64,000 bases of DNA, from the NCBI RefSeq assembly GCF_009834515.1, contig NZ_CP019426.1, forward strand, positions 4,763,501 through 4,827,500, read 5' to 3'. Source of the stretch: Pseudomonas sp. R84 (GTDB taxonomy: Bacteria; Pseudomonadota; Gammaproteobacteria; Pseudomonadales; Pseudomonadaceae). Shown piece after piece: positions 35,454 through 45,544 of the stretch. Made by a program: the position numbers and the translations under genes. The stretch's first letter is position 1; each line of letters starts with the position of its first letter. The notes under the pieces are model-generated. The model saw only the letters and a program-made list of their open reading frames with translations. It was not told the DNA's origin and made no database searches.

Positions 35454-37774
35454 TACGCCTCTGCCTTCTGCCAGCCCTGCAACTGATAGCGCACCGGCAG
35501 GTTGCGAATACGCTTGCCGGTGGCGGCGAAAATCGCGTTGCACAGCGCCGGGGCAATCGGCGGTACGCCCGGTTCGCCGACACCGCCCAACGGCACGTCG
35601 CCCGGTGGCGTTACCAGATGCACGGCAACTTCCTTCGGCGCCAGCGACATGCGCGCCACTTCGTACATATGGAAGTTGTCCTGCTGGACCTTGCCGTCCT
35701 TGAAGCTGATTTCGCCCAGTACTGCGTTGCCCAAGCCCATCACGCAAGCGCCTTCGAACTGCGAGCGAATACGTTCAGGGTTGATCTGCGGCCCGCAATC
35801 CACGGCAATGTCGGCCTTATGCACGATCAGCGTGCCATCGTCCTTGACCTCGACTTCGATCACCGCCGCCACATAGGTGACGAAGCTGTAATGCACCGCC
35901 AGACCGAGACCACGCCCCTTCGGCAGTTTGCGCCCCCAACCGGCAGCTTTCGCGGCGGTTTCCAGCACGGCGCGCATGCGTCCGGTATCGATCGGATAAC
36001 GCTCGGGAGACTCACCGTAGTTCCACTCTTCGCTCAAGGTACGCGGGTCGATCTGCCGATCCGCACCGAGCAGTTTGATCTGGTACTTGAGCGGATCTTC
36101 GCCGGCCTTGTGCGCCAACTCATCGACGAAGCTCTGAATTGCGAAACCATGGGGAATGTTCGACACCGAGCGATACCAGCCGACTCGCGTGTGCACGGTG
36201 GCTTCGGGGTTTTCCAGGCGCACGTTAGGAATGGCGTAGGCCATGTTGGTGAAACCCATGCCCAGTTCGAACGCGGCTTCATGGTTCATCCCCGGCGCGA
36301 ACAGCGCGGTGATGCTCGGTGCCACGGTGCGATGCAGCCAACCGGACGGCATGCCGTCCTTGCCCACGCCCGCCTTTAGATACTCGGCGGACACGGTGTG
36401 GAAATAGGAGTTGTGGATGTCATCTTCACGCGTCCACTGCACCCGCACTGCTTTACCGGGAAACTCCTTGGCGAGGATCGCCGCCTCAACAACGAAGTCC
36501 GGCTTGGATTTGCGCCCGAAACCGCCGCCGAGCAGTGTGACATTAAAGGTGACATTGTCGAACGGCAGACCAAGGCGCTCGCCGATTCGTTCGCGGGTAA
36601 CTTGCGGCGCCTGACTTGGCGCCCATGCCTCGCAAACCCCGTCCTGGTAACGGGCGATGGCGACCATCGGTTCCATCGGCGCCTGCGCCAGATGCGGCAG
36701 ATAGTAAGAAGCTTCAAGGGTGCTGGCCGCGCCACTCAACGCCTTGTCGATATCGCCAGTGTTGCTCACCACTTTGCCGGGTTTCAGCGAGGCGGCTTCG
36801 AGTTCCTTGCGATAGGCAATCGAGTCGTAACTGGCATTCGGGCCATCGTCCCACTCGATTTTCAAAGCTTCGCGGCCCTTGATCGCTGCCCAGGTATTGC
36901 TGGCCACGACAGCCACGCCGCCTAACGGCTGAAATTCCGAAGGCAGCGGACGCCCTTCAATCTGCATCACTTTGAGCACGCCGGGGACTTTCAGCGCCGC
37001 GCTGTCGTCCAGCGATTTGACCTTGCCGCCGTAAACTGCCGGGCGCGCGATGGTCGCGTACAACATGCCGTCGAAATGCACGTCAGCACCGTACACCGCA
37101 CGACCATTGACGATGTCGTCACCGTCGATGGCCTTGGTGCCTTCTTTGCCAATGTAGCGAAATTCCGATGGCTGCTTGAGGCGCAGGCTGTCACGCGCCG
37201 GTACTGCCAATGCGCTGGCCGCGGCGGCGAGTTCGCCATAGCCCAGCTCACGGCCGGACGGTTTGTGAATGATTTTATGCAACTGCGCGTGACATTCGCC
37301 GACCGGCACTTTCCACTGCGCAGCGGCAGCTTGCTCGAGCATGGTCCGCGCCGCCGCGCCACAACGCCGCATCGGTTCGTACCAGTGACGCATGCTGCGC
37401 GAACCGTCGGTGTCCTGGTTGCCGAAGCGCACCTCATCACCCGGCGCCTGCTGCACTTTGACGTGCGCCCAATCGGCTTCCAGCTCATCAGCGACGACCA
37501 TAGTCAGACTGGTACGCACGCCCTGGCCCATTTCCGAACGGTTGCACACCACGGTGACCGTGCCGTCAGCGGCGATGCTGACGTAGACCTTCGGATCATC
37601 GATCCAGCCATTGGGCATGCCATCGGCGCCGAACTGTTTCGGCTTGTCCTCGGCCAACGCATCCTGCCAGCCCCAGCTGGCGGCCAGCACCAGTGCACCG
37701 GTAGCGCCGACGCCTTTGAGGAAACCACGACGGCTGAGATTGCTCAGGGCGAAATCATTCGGAAGGCGACTCAT
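35453..37774 (-). CDS. Molybdopterin-binding large subunit, IorB/aldehyde oxidoreductase type
   Basis: The 773-residue protein has a Tat signal (SRRGFLKG at 14-21, then a hydrophobic stretch ending near ALA at 40-42) and the duplicated large-subunit domains of isoquinoline 1-oxidoreductase-like enzymes (GQGVRTSLTMVVADELEADW, LLGGGFGRKSKPDFVVEAA, GVGEPGVPPIAPALCNAIF with the catalytic Glu). It should hydroxylate an N-heterocycle or oxidise an aldehyde in the periplasm. It pairs with the 2Fe-2S subunit. No cytochrome acceptor gene follows, unlike in many such operons. Confidence 0.88.
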   Translation of the reverse strand: MSRLPNDFALSNLSRRGFLKGVGATGALVLAASWGWQDALAEDKPKQFGADGMPNGWIDDPKVYVSIAADGTVTVVCNRSEMGQGVRTSLTMVVADELEADWAHVKVQQAPGDEVRFGNQDTDGSRSMRHWYEPMRRCGAAARTMLEQAAAAQWKVPVGECHAQLHKIIHKPSGRELGYGELAAAASALAVPARDSLRLKQPSEFRYIGKEGTKAIDGDDIVNGRAVYGADVHFDGMLYATIARPAVYGGKVKSLDDSAALKVPGVLKVMQIEGRPLPSEFQPLGGVAVVASNTWAAIKGREALKIEWDDGPNASYDSIAYRKELEAASLKPGKVVSNTGDIDKALSGAASTLEASYYLPHLAQAPMEPMVAIARYQDGVCEAWAPSQAPQVTRERIGERLGLPFDNVTFNVTLLGGGFGRKSKPDFVVEAAILAKEFPGKAVRVQWTREDDIHNSYFHTVSAEYLKAGVGKDGMPSGWLHRTVAPSITALFAPGMNHEAAFELGMGFTNMAYAIPNVRLENPEATVHTRVGWYRSVSNIPHGFAIQSFVDELAHKAGEDPLKYQIKLLGADRQIDPRTLSEEWNYGESPERYPIDTGRMRAVLETAAKAAGWGRKLPKGRGLGLAVHYSFVTYVAAVIEVEVKDDGTLIVHKADIAVDCGPQINPERIRSQFEGACVMGLGNAVLGEISFKDGKVQQDNFHMYEVARMSLAPKEVAVHLVTPPGDVPLGGVGEPGVPPIAPALCNAIFAATGKRIRNLPVRYQLQGWQKAEA

Positions 37775-38241
37775 GCCTTGGCCTCCTTCAAGTGAGTGGA
37801 AGCCTGACGAATAGCGGTTTTGATCCGGTTATAGGTGCCGCAACGGCAAATGTTGCCGACCATGGCTTCTTCGATCTGCTCGTCGCTCGGATTCGGGTTG
37901 GTCTTGAGCAACGCCGTGGCCGACATGATCTGCCCACCCTGACAGAAACCGCATTGAGCCACAGCACTGTCGAGCCAGGCTTGCTGGACCACCTGCCCGA
38001 CCGGGTCAGCATGAAGATTATCGATGGTAGTAACGTTCTGCCCGACCACCGAGCCAATCGGCGTGATGCAACTGCGCGCCGGCAAGCCATCGATGTGAAT
38101 GGTGCAGGCGCCACACAGGCCCATGCCGCAGCCGAATTTGGTGCCGTTGTAACCAGCAACATCGCGAATAGCCCAGAGCAGCGGCATGTCTTCCGTGACA
38201 TCAAGTGAATGGTCTTGGCCATTGAGTTTCAGGGTAATCAT
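37771..38241 (-). CDS. 2Fe-2S small subunit, IorA type
   Basis: The 156-residue subunit has the plant-type cluster ligands C38, C43, C46 and C58 (CGMGLCGAC) and the second cluster C97, C100, C132 and C134 (CGFC...CRC), the full set for xanthine-oxidase-family small subunits. It passes electrons from the molybdenum centre of the large subunit. It is first in the four-gene operon and overlaps the large subunit by 4 bases. The ATG at 38241 gives the canonical start MITLKLNG, but no strong ribosome site is seen. Confidence 0.92.
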   Translation of the reverse strand: MITLKLNGQDHSLDVTEDMPLLWAIRDVAGYNGTKFGCGMGLCGACTIHIDGLPARSCITPIGSVVGQNVTTIDNLHADPVGQVVQQAWLDSAVAQCGFCQGGQIMSATALLKTNPNPSDEQIEEAMVGNICRCGTYNRIKTAIRQASTHLKEAKA

Positions 38242-38427
38242 GGGCACGCCCGCATATTTTTAGTGGTTATCGGGTCGAGCAATCTGCCGCCGTTGAATCG
38301 GCGGTGGTTCACGCAGATCGACTCAGGCTAATCAGGCTCTCTTGTGCCGACGCGAACGTCTGCACCGGGCCTTTTGTGAAGCAAATGACGGTTATCGTTA
38401 GCTCGCTAAGTTAACCCAACATTAACG

Positions 38428-38454
38428 AAAAAGCCCTGCTGAGACAGGGCTTTT
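38428..38454 (-). terminator. Terminator after the kdsB-ptp-murB operon
   Basis: AGCCCTG and CAGGGCT pair around a short loop with A and T tracts on both sides, so it can work in both directions. Read on the minus strand it lies downstream of murB and isolates it from the molybdenum hydroxylase operon. Confidence 0.8.
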
Positions 38455-38457
38455 CAG

Positions 38458-38556
38458 TTACGAGCTTTTAGCTACAAGCTGCAAGTAAAAGCAGTAGCTG
38501 GCTCACCATCAAGATTGTAGCTTGCCGCTAAAAACTTGAAGCTCGCAGCTGCACTA
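38458..38556. repeat. Imperfect palindromic repeat 'AGCTACAAGCTGCAAG' type
   Basis: The segment has GAGCTTTTAGCTACAAGCTGC on one side and an imperfect inverted counterpart (TGTAGCTTGCCGCTAAAAACT, GAAGCTCGCAGCTGC) on the other. Repeats of this wording are common between Pseudomonas genes. The remaining bases of the 312-base iorA-murB gap (38242-38427) show no gene. Confidence 0.6.
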
Positions 38557-39573
38557 ATAGCGATTGGGCTCCATTTCCAGCTCGACATTGAAACGTTCGG
38601 CAATGTCTTTCTGGATGCGTTGCGCCAGATCGAGCAGTTGCAGCCCGGTTGCCGCGCCGTAGTTGACCAGCACCAACGCCTGCAATTTATGCACGCCGGC
38701 ATCTGCCTCACGGAAACCTTTCCAGCCAGCGCGCTCGATCAACCAGCCCGCGGCCAGTTTCATCTGCCCGTCCGGTTGCGAGTAGGCGACCACATCCGGA
38801 TGCTGCGCTTTGATCTGCGCGACGATGGCCGCCGACACCAGCGGATTCTTGAAGAAACTGCCGGCATTGCCGAGCACTGCCGGGTCTGGCAGTTTTTCAC
38901 TGCGGATGCTGCAAATCGCGCGGCTGACATCGGTCGGCGTCGGCTGCTCGATACCTTGCTCGGTCAGGCGCTGGCGCACCGGGCCGTATTCCAGATGCAG
39001 ATGTGCAACGCGATTGAGCGCGAAGCGCACCCGCAAAATCAGCCAACGTCCCGGCTGCTGCTTAAACAGACTGTCGCGGTAGGCAAAGTTGCATTCTTCT
39101 AGAGTGAAGTCGCGCAACTCGCCGGTCTGACGATCCAGCGCGGTGAGGCCGGCGAACACATCCTTGATCTCGACACCGTAAGCGCCAATGTTCTGCATCG
39201 GCGCAGCGCCGACAGTGCCGGGAATCAGACTGAGGTTTTCCAGTCCGGAAAAGCCCAGCGCCAGTGTGTGTTGGACAAACGGATGCCACGGCTCGCCCGC
39301 TTCAGCCTCAATCACCACGCGGTTGCCGTCATCACTGATGACGCGGATCCCGCGCGTTGCCATGCGCAGCACCAGCGCCGGAATATCAGCGGTCAGCAGC
39401 AAGTTACTGCCACCGCCAATCACCAGCAACGGCACGTCGTGCGCCGTGGCATACGCCAGCGCTTCACGGACATCGGCATCGCTGCGGGCTTCGGCGAACA
39501 GTTGCGCACGAACATCCACGCCAAAACTGTTGAACGACTTCAGGGAAACCTGCGGTTGCACCTGCAAACTCAT
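38554..39573 (-). CDS. murB: UDP-N-acetylenolpyruvoylglucosamine reductase
   Basis: MurB makes UDP-MurNAc for peptidoglycan, using FAD and NADPH. The 339-residue type I enzyme has the FAD-binding segment LLVIGGGSNLLLTADIP, the GTVGAAPMQNIGAYG loop and the catalytic Ser in GNAGSFFKNP. It overlaps the phosphatase gene by 4 bases. It is last in its operon. Confidence 0.95.
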   Translation of the reverse strand: MSLQVQPQVSLKSFNSFGVDVRAQLFAEARSDADVREALAYATAHDVPLLVIGGGSNLLLTADIPALVLRMATRGIRVISDDGNRVVIEAEAGEPWHPFVQHTLALGFSGLENLSLIPGTVGAAPMQNIGAYGVEIKDVFAGLTALDRQTGELRDFTLEECNFAYRDSLFKQQPGRWLILRVRFALNRVAHLHLEYGPVRQRLTEQGIEQPTPTDVSRAICSIRSEKLPDPAVLGNAGSFFKNPLVSAAIVAQIKAQHPDVVAYSQPDGQMKLAAGWLIERAGWKGFREADAGVHKLQALVLVNYGAATGLQLLDLAQRIQKDIAERFNVELEMEPNRY

Positions 39574-40034
39574 AACCGGCCCTTCACTTCGATCAACAAC
39601 TGGTCACACGCGGCTTCGATCAGATCCAGCACCTGCTCGAAACCCTGATCGCCGTCGTAATACGGATCCGGCACTTCATCGACCACACCGGCATAACGAC
39701 GCAGAAACAGATCCAGCTCTGCTTTACCGGTAGACGGTTGCAATGCCTTGAGGTTGCGCAGGTTGCTGTTGTCCATCGCCAGAATCAGATCGTAACTGGC
39801 GAAATCGGCACGACTGACCTGTTGCGCGCGTTGCGCCGACAGGTCATAGCCGCGCACTTTGGCCGCAGCCTGGCTGCGTTTGTCCGGCGGGTTGCCGACG
39901 TGCCAGTCACCGGTGCCGGCGGAGGCCACTTCGACCTGATCCGCCAGCCCTTCTTCACGCAGTTTGTACCGCAACACGCCTTCAGCCGTGGGCGAACGGC
40001 AAATGTTGCCCAGGCACACAAACAGAACGCGCAT
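39570..40034 (-). CDS. Low-molecular-weight protein tyrosine phosphatase
   Basis: The 154-residue enzyme has the active-site loop CLGNICRS with Cys7 and Arg13 and the general acid Asp in VPDPYYDGD. It may dephosphorylate a bacterial tyrosine kinase or a metabolite; no such kinase is in the window. It lies between kdsB and murB with overlaps at both ends, an arrangement I recall from P. aeruginosa. Confidence 0.92.
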   Translation of the reverse strand: MRVLFVCLGNICRSPTAEGVLRYKLREEGLADQVEVASAGTGDWHVGNPPDKRSQAAAKVRGYDLSAQRAQQVSRADFASYDLILAMDNSNLRNLKALQPSTGKAELDLFLRRYAGVVDEVPDPYYDGDQGFEQVLDLIEAACDQLLIEVKGRL

Positions 40035-40798
40035 CAGGCCCCCAGCAGGCGACGAACGCGCTCGAGGTCTTCAACCGTGTCGACGCCGGTTGGCGGCGCG
40101 ATCAGCGCATCGGCGACATGAATCCGCACGCCGTGCCACAGGGCACGCAGTTGCTCGAGGGATTCAGTGTTTTCCAGCCAGCACGGGCCCCAGCTCACGA
40201 AGTCATGAAGGAAACCGGCGCGGTAGGCGTAAATGCCGATGTGACGACGGTATGGCACGCCTTCAGGCAATTGCTCGCGGCTCTTGGCGAACGCGTCGCG
40301 TGCCCACGGCAGCGTCGCGCGGCTGAAGGTCAGCGCCAGACCGTTGAGGTCGCTGACGACCTTGACCACGTTCGGATTGAACAAGGTTTCCACGTCCTCA
40401 ATCGGCTCGGCCAGCGTGGCCATGCGCGCTTCAGTGTGGGCGGCCAGATTGGCGGCAACCTGATCGATCACGCTCGGCGGGATCAGCGGCTCGTCACCCT
40501 GCACATTGACCACTATCGCGTCGGGTTCAAGGCCCAGTTTCGCCGCGACTTCGGCCAGACGATCGGTGCCGGAATTGTGATCTTCACGGGTCAGCACGAC
40601 TTCGGCGCCAAAGGCCTTGCAGGCCTCGACGATGCGCGCATCGTCAGTCGCAACCACCACGCGGGAGGCGCTGCTTTTGCTCGCCTGTTCCCAGACGTGC
40701 TGGATCATCGGCTTGCCGGCGATGTCCAGCAGCGGCTTGCCCGGCAAGCGGGTCGAGGCGAAACGCGACGGGATGACAACGGTGAAGGCGGTGGTCAT
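40034..40798 (-). CDS. kdsB: 3-deoxy-manno-octulosonate cytidylyltransferase
   Basis: KdsB activates Kdo with CTP for lipopolysaccharide core synthesis. The 254-residue enzyme begins [22 protein letters not shown] and has [19 protein letters not shown] and [13 protein letters not shown]. It overlaps the trm112-like gene by 4 bases and belongs with lpxK to the LPS part of this cluster. Confidence 0.95.
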   Translation of the reverse strand: MTTAFTVVIPSRFASTRLPGKPLLDIAGKPMIQHVWEQASKSSASRVVVATDDARIVEACKAFGAEVVLTREDHNSGTDRLAEVAAKLGLEPDAIVVNVQGDEPLIPPSVIDQVAANLAAHTEARMATLAEPIEDVETLFNPNVVKVVSDLNGLALTFSRATLPWARDAFAKSREQLPEGVPYRRHIGIYAYRAGFLHDFVSWGPCWLENTESLEQLRALWHGVRIHVADALIAPPTGVDTVEDLERVRRLLGA

Positions 40799-40980
40799 TT
40801 ATCCAGACGCTCGTCAGTGGTCAGGGTACGGGCTTCGCTTTCGAGCATCACCGGGATGCCGTCGCGGATCGGGTAGGCCAGGCCGGCGCCCTTGCTGATC
40901 AACTCGGTCTTGTCGGCGCTGAGCTTGAGCGGGCCTTTGCAGATCGGGCACGCGAGGATGTCGAGCAATTTGGTGTCCAT
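40795..40980 (-). CDS. Trm112-family small protein (YcaR)
   Basis: The 61-residue protein begins [20 protein letters not shown]; the CPxC pair is the zinc-ribbon half seen in YcaR/UPF0434 proteins. Family members act as small partners, for example of methyltransferases, but the bacterial role is not settled. The ATG at 40980 is preferred to the one at 40986 because AGGGA lies at a better distance. Confidence 0.9.
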   Translation of the reverse strand: MDTKLLDILACPICKGPLKLSADKTELISKGAGLAYPIRDGIPVMLESEARTLTTDERLDK

Positions 40981-41001
40981 GAACATTCCCTGATAAATGA
41001 G

Positions 41002-42012
41002 TTAAGGCAAAAGCCGATCGGGCAACAGGCGCATCAGCTGAGTGTCGAACCAGGCCATGAAGGCCGGCGACGGCACAGCATCGACCGCCAGATACCACCA
41101 ATCGGCAGCAGCGAAGGCACGGCACTTCACCGCGTCCTTTTCGGTCATCACCAACGGCAATGACGGTGTGAAATTCAACGCCTGCACGCTGTATTCGGCG
41201 TGGTCGGCAAACGCATGGGGGATTGCTCGCCAGTCTAGCGCTTCGAGGGTATTGAAGAAACGTTGCGGATTGCCGATCCCGGCGACGGCGTGCACGGCCT
41301 GGCCAGCGGGAAAGTGGTCAAGGGGTTTACGCTCCCCGCTGCGCAGGTTGACCAGTGCAGTCGGTTGCAGACGGAAAGCGAAACCGTCGTCACGGTCTTC
41401 AGTCGCACCATTGAACAGCACACCATCAACACTTTGCAGACGTTCGATCGGTTCGCGCAACGGCCCGGCAGGCAGGCAACGCTTGTTGCCGAGGCCACGA
41501 GCGGCGTCGATCAGCACCAGCTCCAGATCACGCGCCAGGCGGTAATGCTGCATGCCGTCGTCGGAGAGGATCAGATCCAGCGGCTCATTGGCGAGCAAGG
41601 CTTTGACGGCGGCGCTGCGATCGGGGTCGATCATCAGCGGCACACCTGTGCGCTGGACGATCAACAACGGTTCATCACCGGCAATGTCCGCGGTTTGCTC
41701 GGCCTCAACGCGCCATGGCAGTTGCGGCGGTTTGGCACCGTAGCCACGGCTGACCACGCCGACGCGCAAACCGCTACGCCGGCAATGTTCGATCAACCAC
41801 AGAATCATCGGCGTCTTGCCGGTGCCACCCACGGTGATGTTGCCGACCACGATCAACGGCACGGGCGATTGATAGATCTCACCCTCACCGCTGAGAAAGC
41901 GCTGACGCTTGTTGATCACCACACGGCGATACAACATTTCCAGCGGCCGCAGCAGCGCCAGGGCCGGGTGCCCCTGATACCACGCGGCGAGAAAGCGATC
42001 GGACAGGCTCAT
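41002..42012 (-). CDS. lpxK: Tetraacyldisaccharide 4'-kinase
   Basis: LpxK adds the 4'-phosphate of lipid A at the inner membrane. The 336-residue enzyme has an N-terminal hydrophobic segment and the P-loop [11 protein letters not shown] (about 58-68), then the [11 protein letters not shown] motif with the catalytic Asp. It overlaps the exbD-like stop by one base. Confidence 0.95.
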   Translation of the reverse strand: MSLSDRFLAAWYQGHPALALLRPLEMLYRRVVINKRQRFLSGEGEIYQSPVPLIVVGNITVGGTGKTPMILWLIEHCRRSGLRVGVVSRGYGAKPPQLPWRVEAEQTADIAGDEPLLIVQRTGVPLMIDPDRSAAVKALLANEPLDLILSDDGMQHYRLARDLELVLIDAARGLGNKRCLPAGPLREPIERLQSVDGVLFNGATEDRDDGFAFRLQPTALVNLRSGERKPLDHFPAGQAVHAVAGIGNPQRFFNTLEALDWRAIPHAFADHAEYSVQALNFTPSLPLVMTEKDAVKCRAFAAADWWYLAVDAVPSPAFMAWFDTQLMRLLPDRLLP

Positions 42013-42440
42013 CAGGATTTGGGCGCCGCCTCGACCGTGGTCATGCGCAGATGGCTGAAACCGAGCTTGCCGGCCGCGTCCATGGCGGTGATCACGGATT
42101 GATGCTGAGTCTTGCCGTCAGCACTGATCGACAACGGCATGTTGGTGTCGCCGTTGGACTCTTTCTGCATGGCTTCCATCAGGGTCGCCAGATCATTTTT
42201 CGGCAGAATCTTGTTGTTCACCGAAAAAACGCCTTCGGCGCTGATAGCCACGTCGATCTGCTTGAGCTGCTGATCTTCGGCCGGTGACCCGCTGACCGCT
42301 TCCGGCAGGTCGACGCGCAACTGGGTTTCACGGGTAAACGTGGTGGTCACGACGAAAAACAGCAGCAGAATGAACACCACGTCGATCAGCGACGCGAGGT
42401 TGATATCGATGGTTTCCCGAGGCTTGCGACGGAATTTCAC
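42012..42440 (-). CDS. ExbD/TolR-family transport protein
   Basis: The 142-residue protein has a short cytoplasmic N-terminus, one membrane helix ([19 protein letters not shown], about 16-34) with the conserved proton-path Asp, and a periplasmic domain. With the ExbB/TolQ-like neighbour it forms a proton-driven motor. Linkage to lpxK and comEC rather than to tonB or pal suggests an envelope task different from the classical Ton and Tol systems. Confidence 0.88.
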   Translation of the reverse strand: MKFRRKPRETIDINLASLIDVVFILLLFFVVTTTFTRETQLRVDLPEAVSGSPAEDQQLKQIDVAISAEGVFSVNNKILPKNDLATLMEAMQKESNGDTNMPLSISADGKTQHQSVITAMDAAGKLGFSHLRMTTVEAAPKS

Positions 42441-43072
42441 GCGCGGCCCTCGGCCAGGTCGACGTCACGATCGCCCTGCACCACTTCAACCAGTTTGATC
42501 GCTTCCTGTTCCATGCCCACCACCAGCTCATCGATACGGCGTTGCAGGAACCGGTGGAAGAACACCGCCGGAATACCGACCATCAGGCCTGCCGCAGTGG
42601 TGATCAATGCTTTGGAAATACCACCGGCCAATACCGAGGCGTTGGTGGTCATGCCTGAGCCAGTGAAGGCACTGAAAATGTCGATCATGCCTAACACGGT
42701 GCCCAGCAGACCGAGCAACGGCGACATGGCGGCAATCGTGCCCAGCGCATTAACGTAGCGCTCGAGTTCGTGAATGACCCGGGCGGCGGCCTCTTCAATG
42801 CACTCTTTCATGATCTCGCGACCATGCTTGGAGTTGGCCAGACCGGCAGCGAGGATTTCCCCCAGCGGCGAATTGGCGCGCAATTCCTTGAGTTTTTCTT
42901 TATTGAGCTGCTTGTCCTTGATCCAGACCCAGACCTGGCCCAGCAGATGCTCGGGGGTGACGCGACTGGCGCGCAGGGTCCACAGGCGTTCGGCGACGAT
43001 CGCCATGGCCGCGATGGAGCTCAGAATGATCGGCAACATCATCCAGCCGCCGGATTTGACCAATTCCCACAC
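42437..43072 (-). CDS. MotA/TolQ/ExbB-family proton channel protein
   Basis: The 211-residue protein has three membrane segments (about 12-33, 112-135 and 160-182) and the family core LGTVLGMIDIFSAF...GGISKALITTAAGLMVGIPA. The GTG at 43072 (VWELVKSGGWMMLPIIL) is chosen because GAGGGG precedes it and the length is typical; the frame extends to 43177 with poor sequence. It overlaps the exbD-like gene by 4 bases. Confidence 0.88.
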   Translation of the reverse strand: MWELVKSGGWMMLPIILSSIAAMAIVAERLWTLRASRVTPEHLLGQVWVWIKDKQLNKEKLKELRANSPLGEILAAGLANSKHGREIMKECIEEAAARVIHELERYVNALGTIAAMSPLLGLLGTVLGMIDIFSAFTGSGMTTNASVLAGGISKALITTAAGLMVGIPAVFFHRFLQRRIDELVVGMEQEAIKLVEVVQGDRDVDLAEGRA

Positions 43073-43173
43073 AGTGACAGTCCCCTCGAAAAAGTGCGCC
43101 ACTTTACCATACCGATTCACGATTAAGACCCGCCGCCCCGACGACCGTGATGTGCCATCCATGCTGGCACCGA

Positions 43174-45408
43174 TCAACGGGCGAGCGCAGGCGTATCACG
43201 CCAGAAACGCCGCTGATGACGCATCGTCCACGGCGGTTTGAAGCGGCCCAGTTGCAGATGAATGGCGCCCTGTTCGGCGCTGTCGTAAATGCGCAGGCCT
43301 TGTTTGCGATAACGCGCCAGTACGGTCGGATGTGGATGGCCGAAAGAGTTGCCCTGTCCGCGAGAAATCAACACGGCTTCAGGTTGCAGCACCTTGAGCA
43401 GCGCCATTGACGATGAACTGCGGCTGCCATGGTGAGGCGATTGCAGCCATTGCGTCGGGACCGCCAGTGGACTGTCGAGTAATACGCGTTCGGCGTGGGT
43501 GTCGATATCGCCGGTCAGCAACAGGCGCTCGCCATTGGCCTCGATCTGCAACACGCAGGAACGCTGATTGCTGTCGCCGGCGTCCGCCCACTGCCAGAGT
43601 TGAAAACGCACGCCGTCCCACTGCCATTGCCGGCCGCTTTCGCAGGCCTCGGCGCTCAACTGCGCGGGCAGCCCCGCCGGGTCGCCGCTGATCACTTGAT
43701 CGACGGTCAAACCACGAGTGATCGCCAAAGCACCGCCAGCGTGATCGGCGTCCGCATGGCTAAGCAGCATCAGATCAAGGTTTCTCACGCTGAGTTTGCG
43801 CAATGCAGGCAGCACCACCCGCTCACCGAGATCGAAATCGCCAAAGCGTGGCCCCGCGTCATACAGCAGCGCGTGATGACGCGTGCGGATCAGGATGGCC
43901 AGGCCTTGGCCGACATCGAGTTGCCAGATCTCGGCCAGCCCTTCATCCAGACGCTCGCGGGGTGGCACGACCAGCAGCAATAGCAATGGCCAGCCCAGTG
44001 CACGCATCGGCACGCCGCGCGGCAACAGCAACAACACGGCGCCGAGGCCGCCAATGGCCCAGACCCAAGTGGGTACCGAGGGTGCGATCCACGCCGGCCA
44101 ATGCCCGGCAATCATTGCCAGCGCGCGAAACAGTACGTCGATCAAACCGCCGGCCAGCCACAGCAGGCCGGCGCCAACATAAGGGACAGGCAACAACACC
44201 GTCCCCAGTAGCGCTGGCGGTAACACCACCAGACTGACCCAGGGCACTGCGAGCAGATTGGCCAGCGGCCCGCTGAGACTGACCGGCAGGTTCAGTGCCA
44301 GCAAAACCGGGCACAAACCAATCGCAATCAACCATTGCGCCCGCGTCCAGGTCTGCCACCAGCGCCACGGACCCAAACGACCGCCAAAGGTGAAAATCAA
44401 CACCGCCACCGCCGCAAACGACAGCCACAAACCCGGACGCAAACTGGCGAGCGGATCCAGCAACAGCACACCATTGAACGCCAGCAGCAACGGCCACCAT
44501 GCCCCCAGATGGCGAAAGCGCAGGCGCCACAACAGCACCAGCCCGACCATCACGCAGGCCCGCTGCACCGGCACATCGAACCCGGCAAGCAGCCCATAAC
44601 CAAACGCTGCCGCGAACGCCAGCCCACAGGCCCATGGCAGCCACGGCCAACGCAATGGCCACAGGCCAAATCGCGCCAACCCTGCGACCAGCCAATACAT
44701 CACCGCCGCCAGCAAGCCGATGTGCTGACCGGAAATCACCAACAAGTGCACGGTGCCGGTGTCCTGCAAAATCTGCCAATCCTCACGACTGAGCCCGGAC
44801 CCATCGCCCAACACCAACGCGGCCAGAGCACCGGTCCGACCGTGCGCATCCACTGCAAGCAGGCGCTGACGAATGCTGTCGCGCCAGGCCCAACGCGCTT
44901 CGCTCAGGCGTTGACCGTCCTTGATCGTGCCCGTCGCACCGACGCGTTGCGCCAGCAGCCAAGCCTCGTAATCGAACGCATCCGGATTGAGCAAACCAGC
45001 GGGGCGCTTGAGTTTGACTGCCAATCGCCAGCGCTCGCCACTGTTGACCGGCGGCCCGGCGTACCAGGCGAGGCGCATCAGCGATGGCAGCTTTTCATGA
45101 CGCGAGCGCGCATCCGCCAACTCGAAACGCACCACACCCTCGGCGCTCTGCGGCAAGCCGATGACCCGTCCTTCGAGCCAGCGGGTTTCGCCATCCAGTT
45201 CAGTCGGCAAACGATCATTCAACGCCCACTGCGCGCTGACACAGGACCACGTAAAACCCAACAGCAAAAACGCCAACGGATAGCTGCGAAACGGCAGCAG
45301 CATCAAAGCAGCCACCGGCAGCAACAGCATCAACCAGACCGGCGGTAATGCCGGCATAAAAACCGGGGCCAGCAGACCAACTGCCAGCGCCATCATCCCT
45401 GTGCGCAT
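43174..45408 (-). CDS. comEC: ComEC/Rec2-family DNA internalisation protein
   Basis: The 744-residue protein has an N-terminal membrane region, an OB-like periplasmic domain with DUF4131 character, the competence core helices (GDGSGLSREDWQILQDTGTVHLLVISGQH) and a C-terminal metallo-beta-lactamase domain with SHADADHAGG and SPHHGSRSSSS. It is the likely channel for single-stranded DNA uptake in transformation. The ATG at 45408 follows AAGGACGGGCTT. Confidence 0.92.
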   Translation of the reverse strand: MRTGMMALAVGLLAPVFMPALPPVWLMLLLPVAALMLLPFRSYPLAFLLLGFTWSCVSAQWALNDRLPTELDGETRWLEGRVIGLPQSAEGVVRFELADARSRHEKLPSLMRLAWYAGPPVNSGERWRLAVKLKRPAGLLNPDAFDYEAWLLAQRVGATGTIKDGQRLSEARWAWRDSIRQRLLAVDAHGRTGALAALVLGDGSGLSREDWQILQDTGTVHLLVISGQHIGLLAAVMYWLVAGLARFGLWPLRWPWLPWACGLAFAAAFGYGLLAGFDVPVQRACVMVGLVLLWRLRFRHLGAWWPLLLAFNGVLLLDPLASLRPGLWLSFAAVAVLIFTFGGRLGPWRWWQTWTRAQWLIAIGLCPVLLALNLPVSLSGPLANLLAVPWVSLVVLPPALLGTVLLPVPYVGAGLLWLAGGLIDVLFRALAMIAGHWPAWIAPSVPTWVWAIGGLGAVLLLLPRGVPMRALGWPLLLLLVVPPRERLDEGLAEIWQLDVGQGLAILIRTRHHALLYDAGPRFGDFDLGERVVLPALRKLSVRNLDLMLLSHADADHAGGALAITRGLTVDQVISGDPAGLPAQLSAEACESGRQWQWDGVRFQLWQWADAGDSNQRSCVLQIEANGERLLLTGDIDTHAERVLLDSPLAVPTQWLQSPHHGSRSSSSMALLKVLQPEAVLISRGQGNSFGHPHPTVLARYRKQGLRIYDSAEQGAIHLQLGRFKPPWTMRHQRRFWRDTPALAR

Positions 45409-45544
45409 AAGCCCGTCCTTGAGAGTCCCGCACTTAGGCATAGCGGGTGTCGGGCACAGGCGTCGTCAACAATTGTCACAAAGTCTGAATGGGCGCTTCG
45501 TAGAATCCAGACATACTTGCCGCCTTAACCGACCGAGAAGCCTT

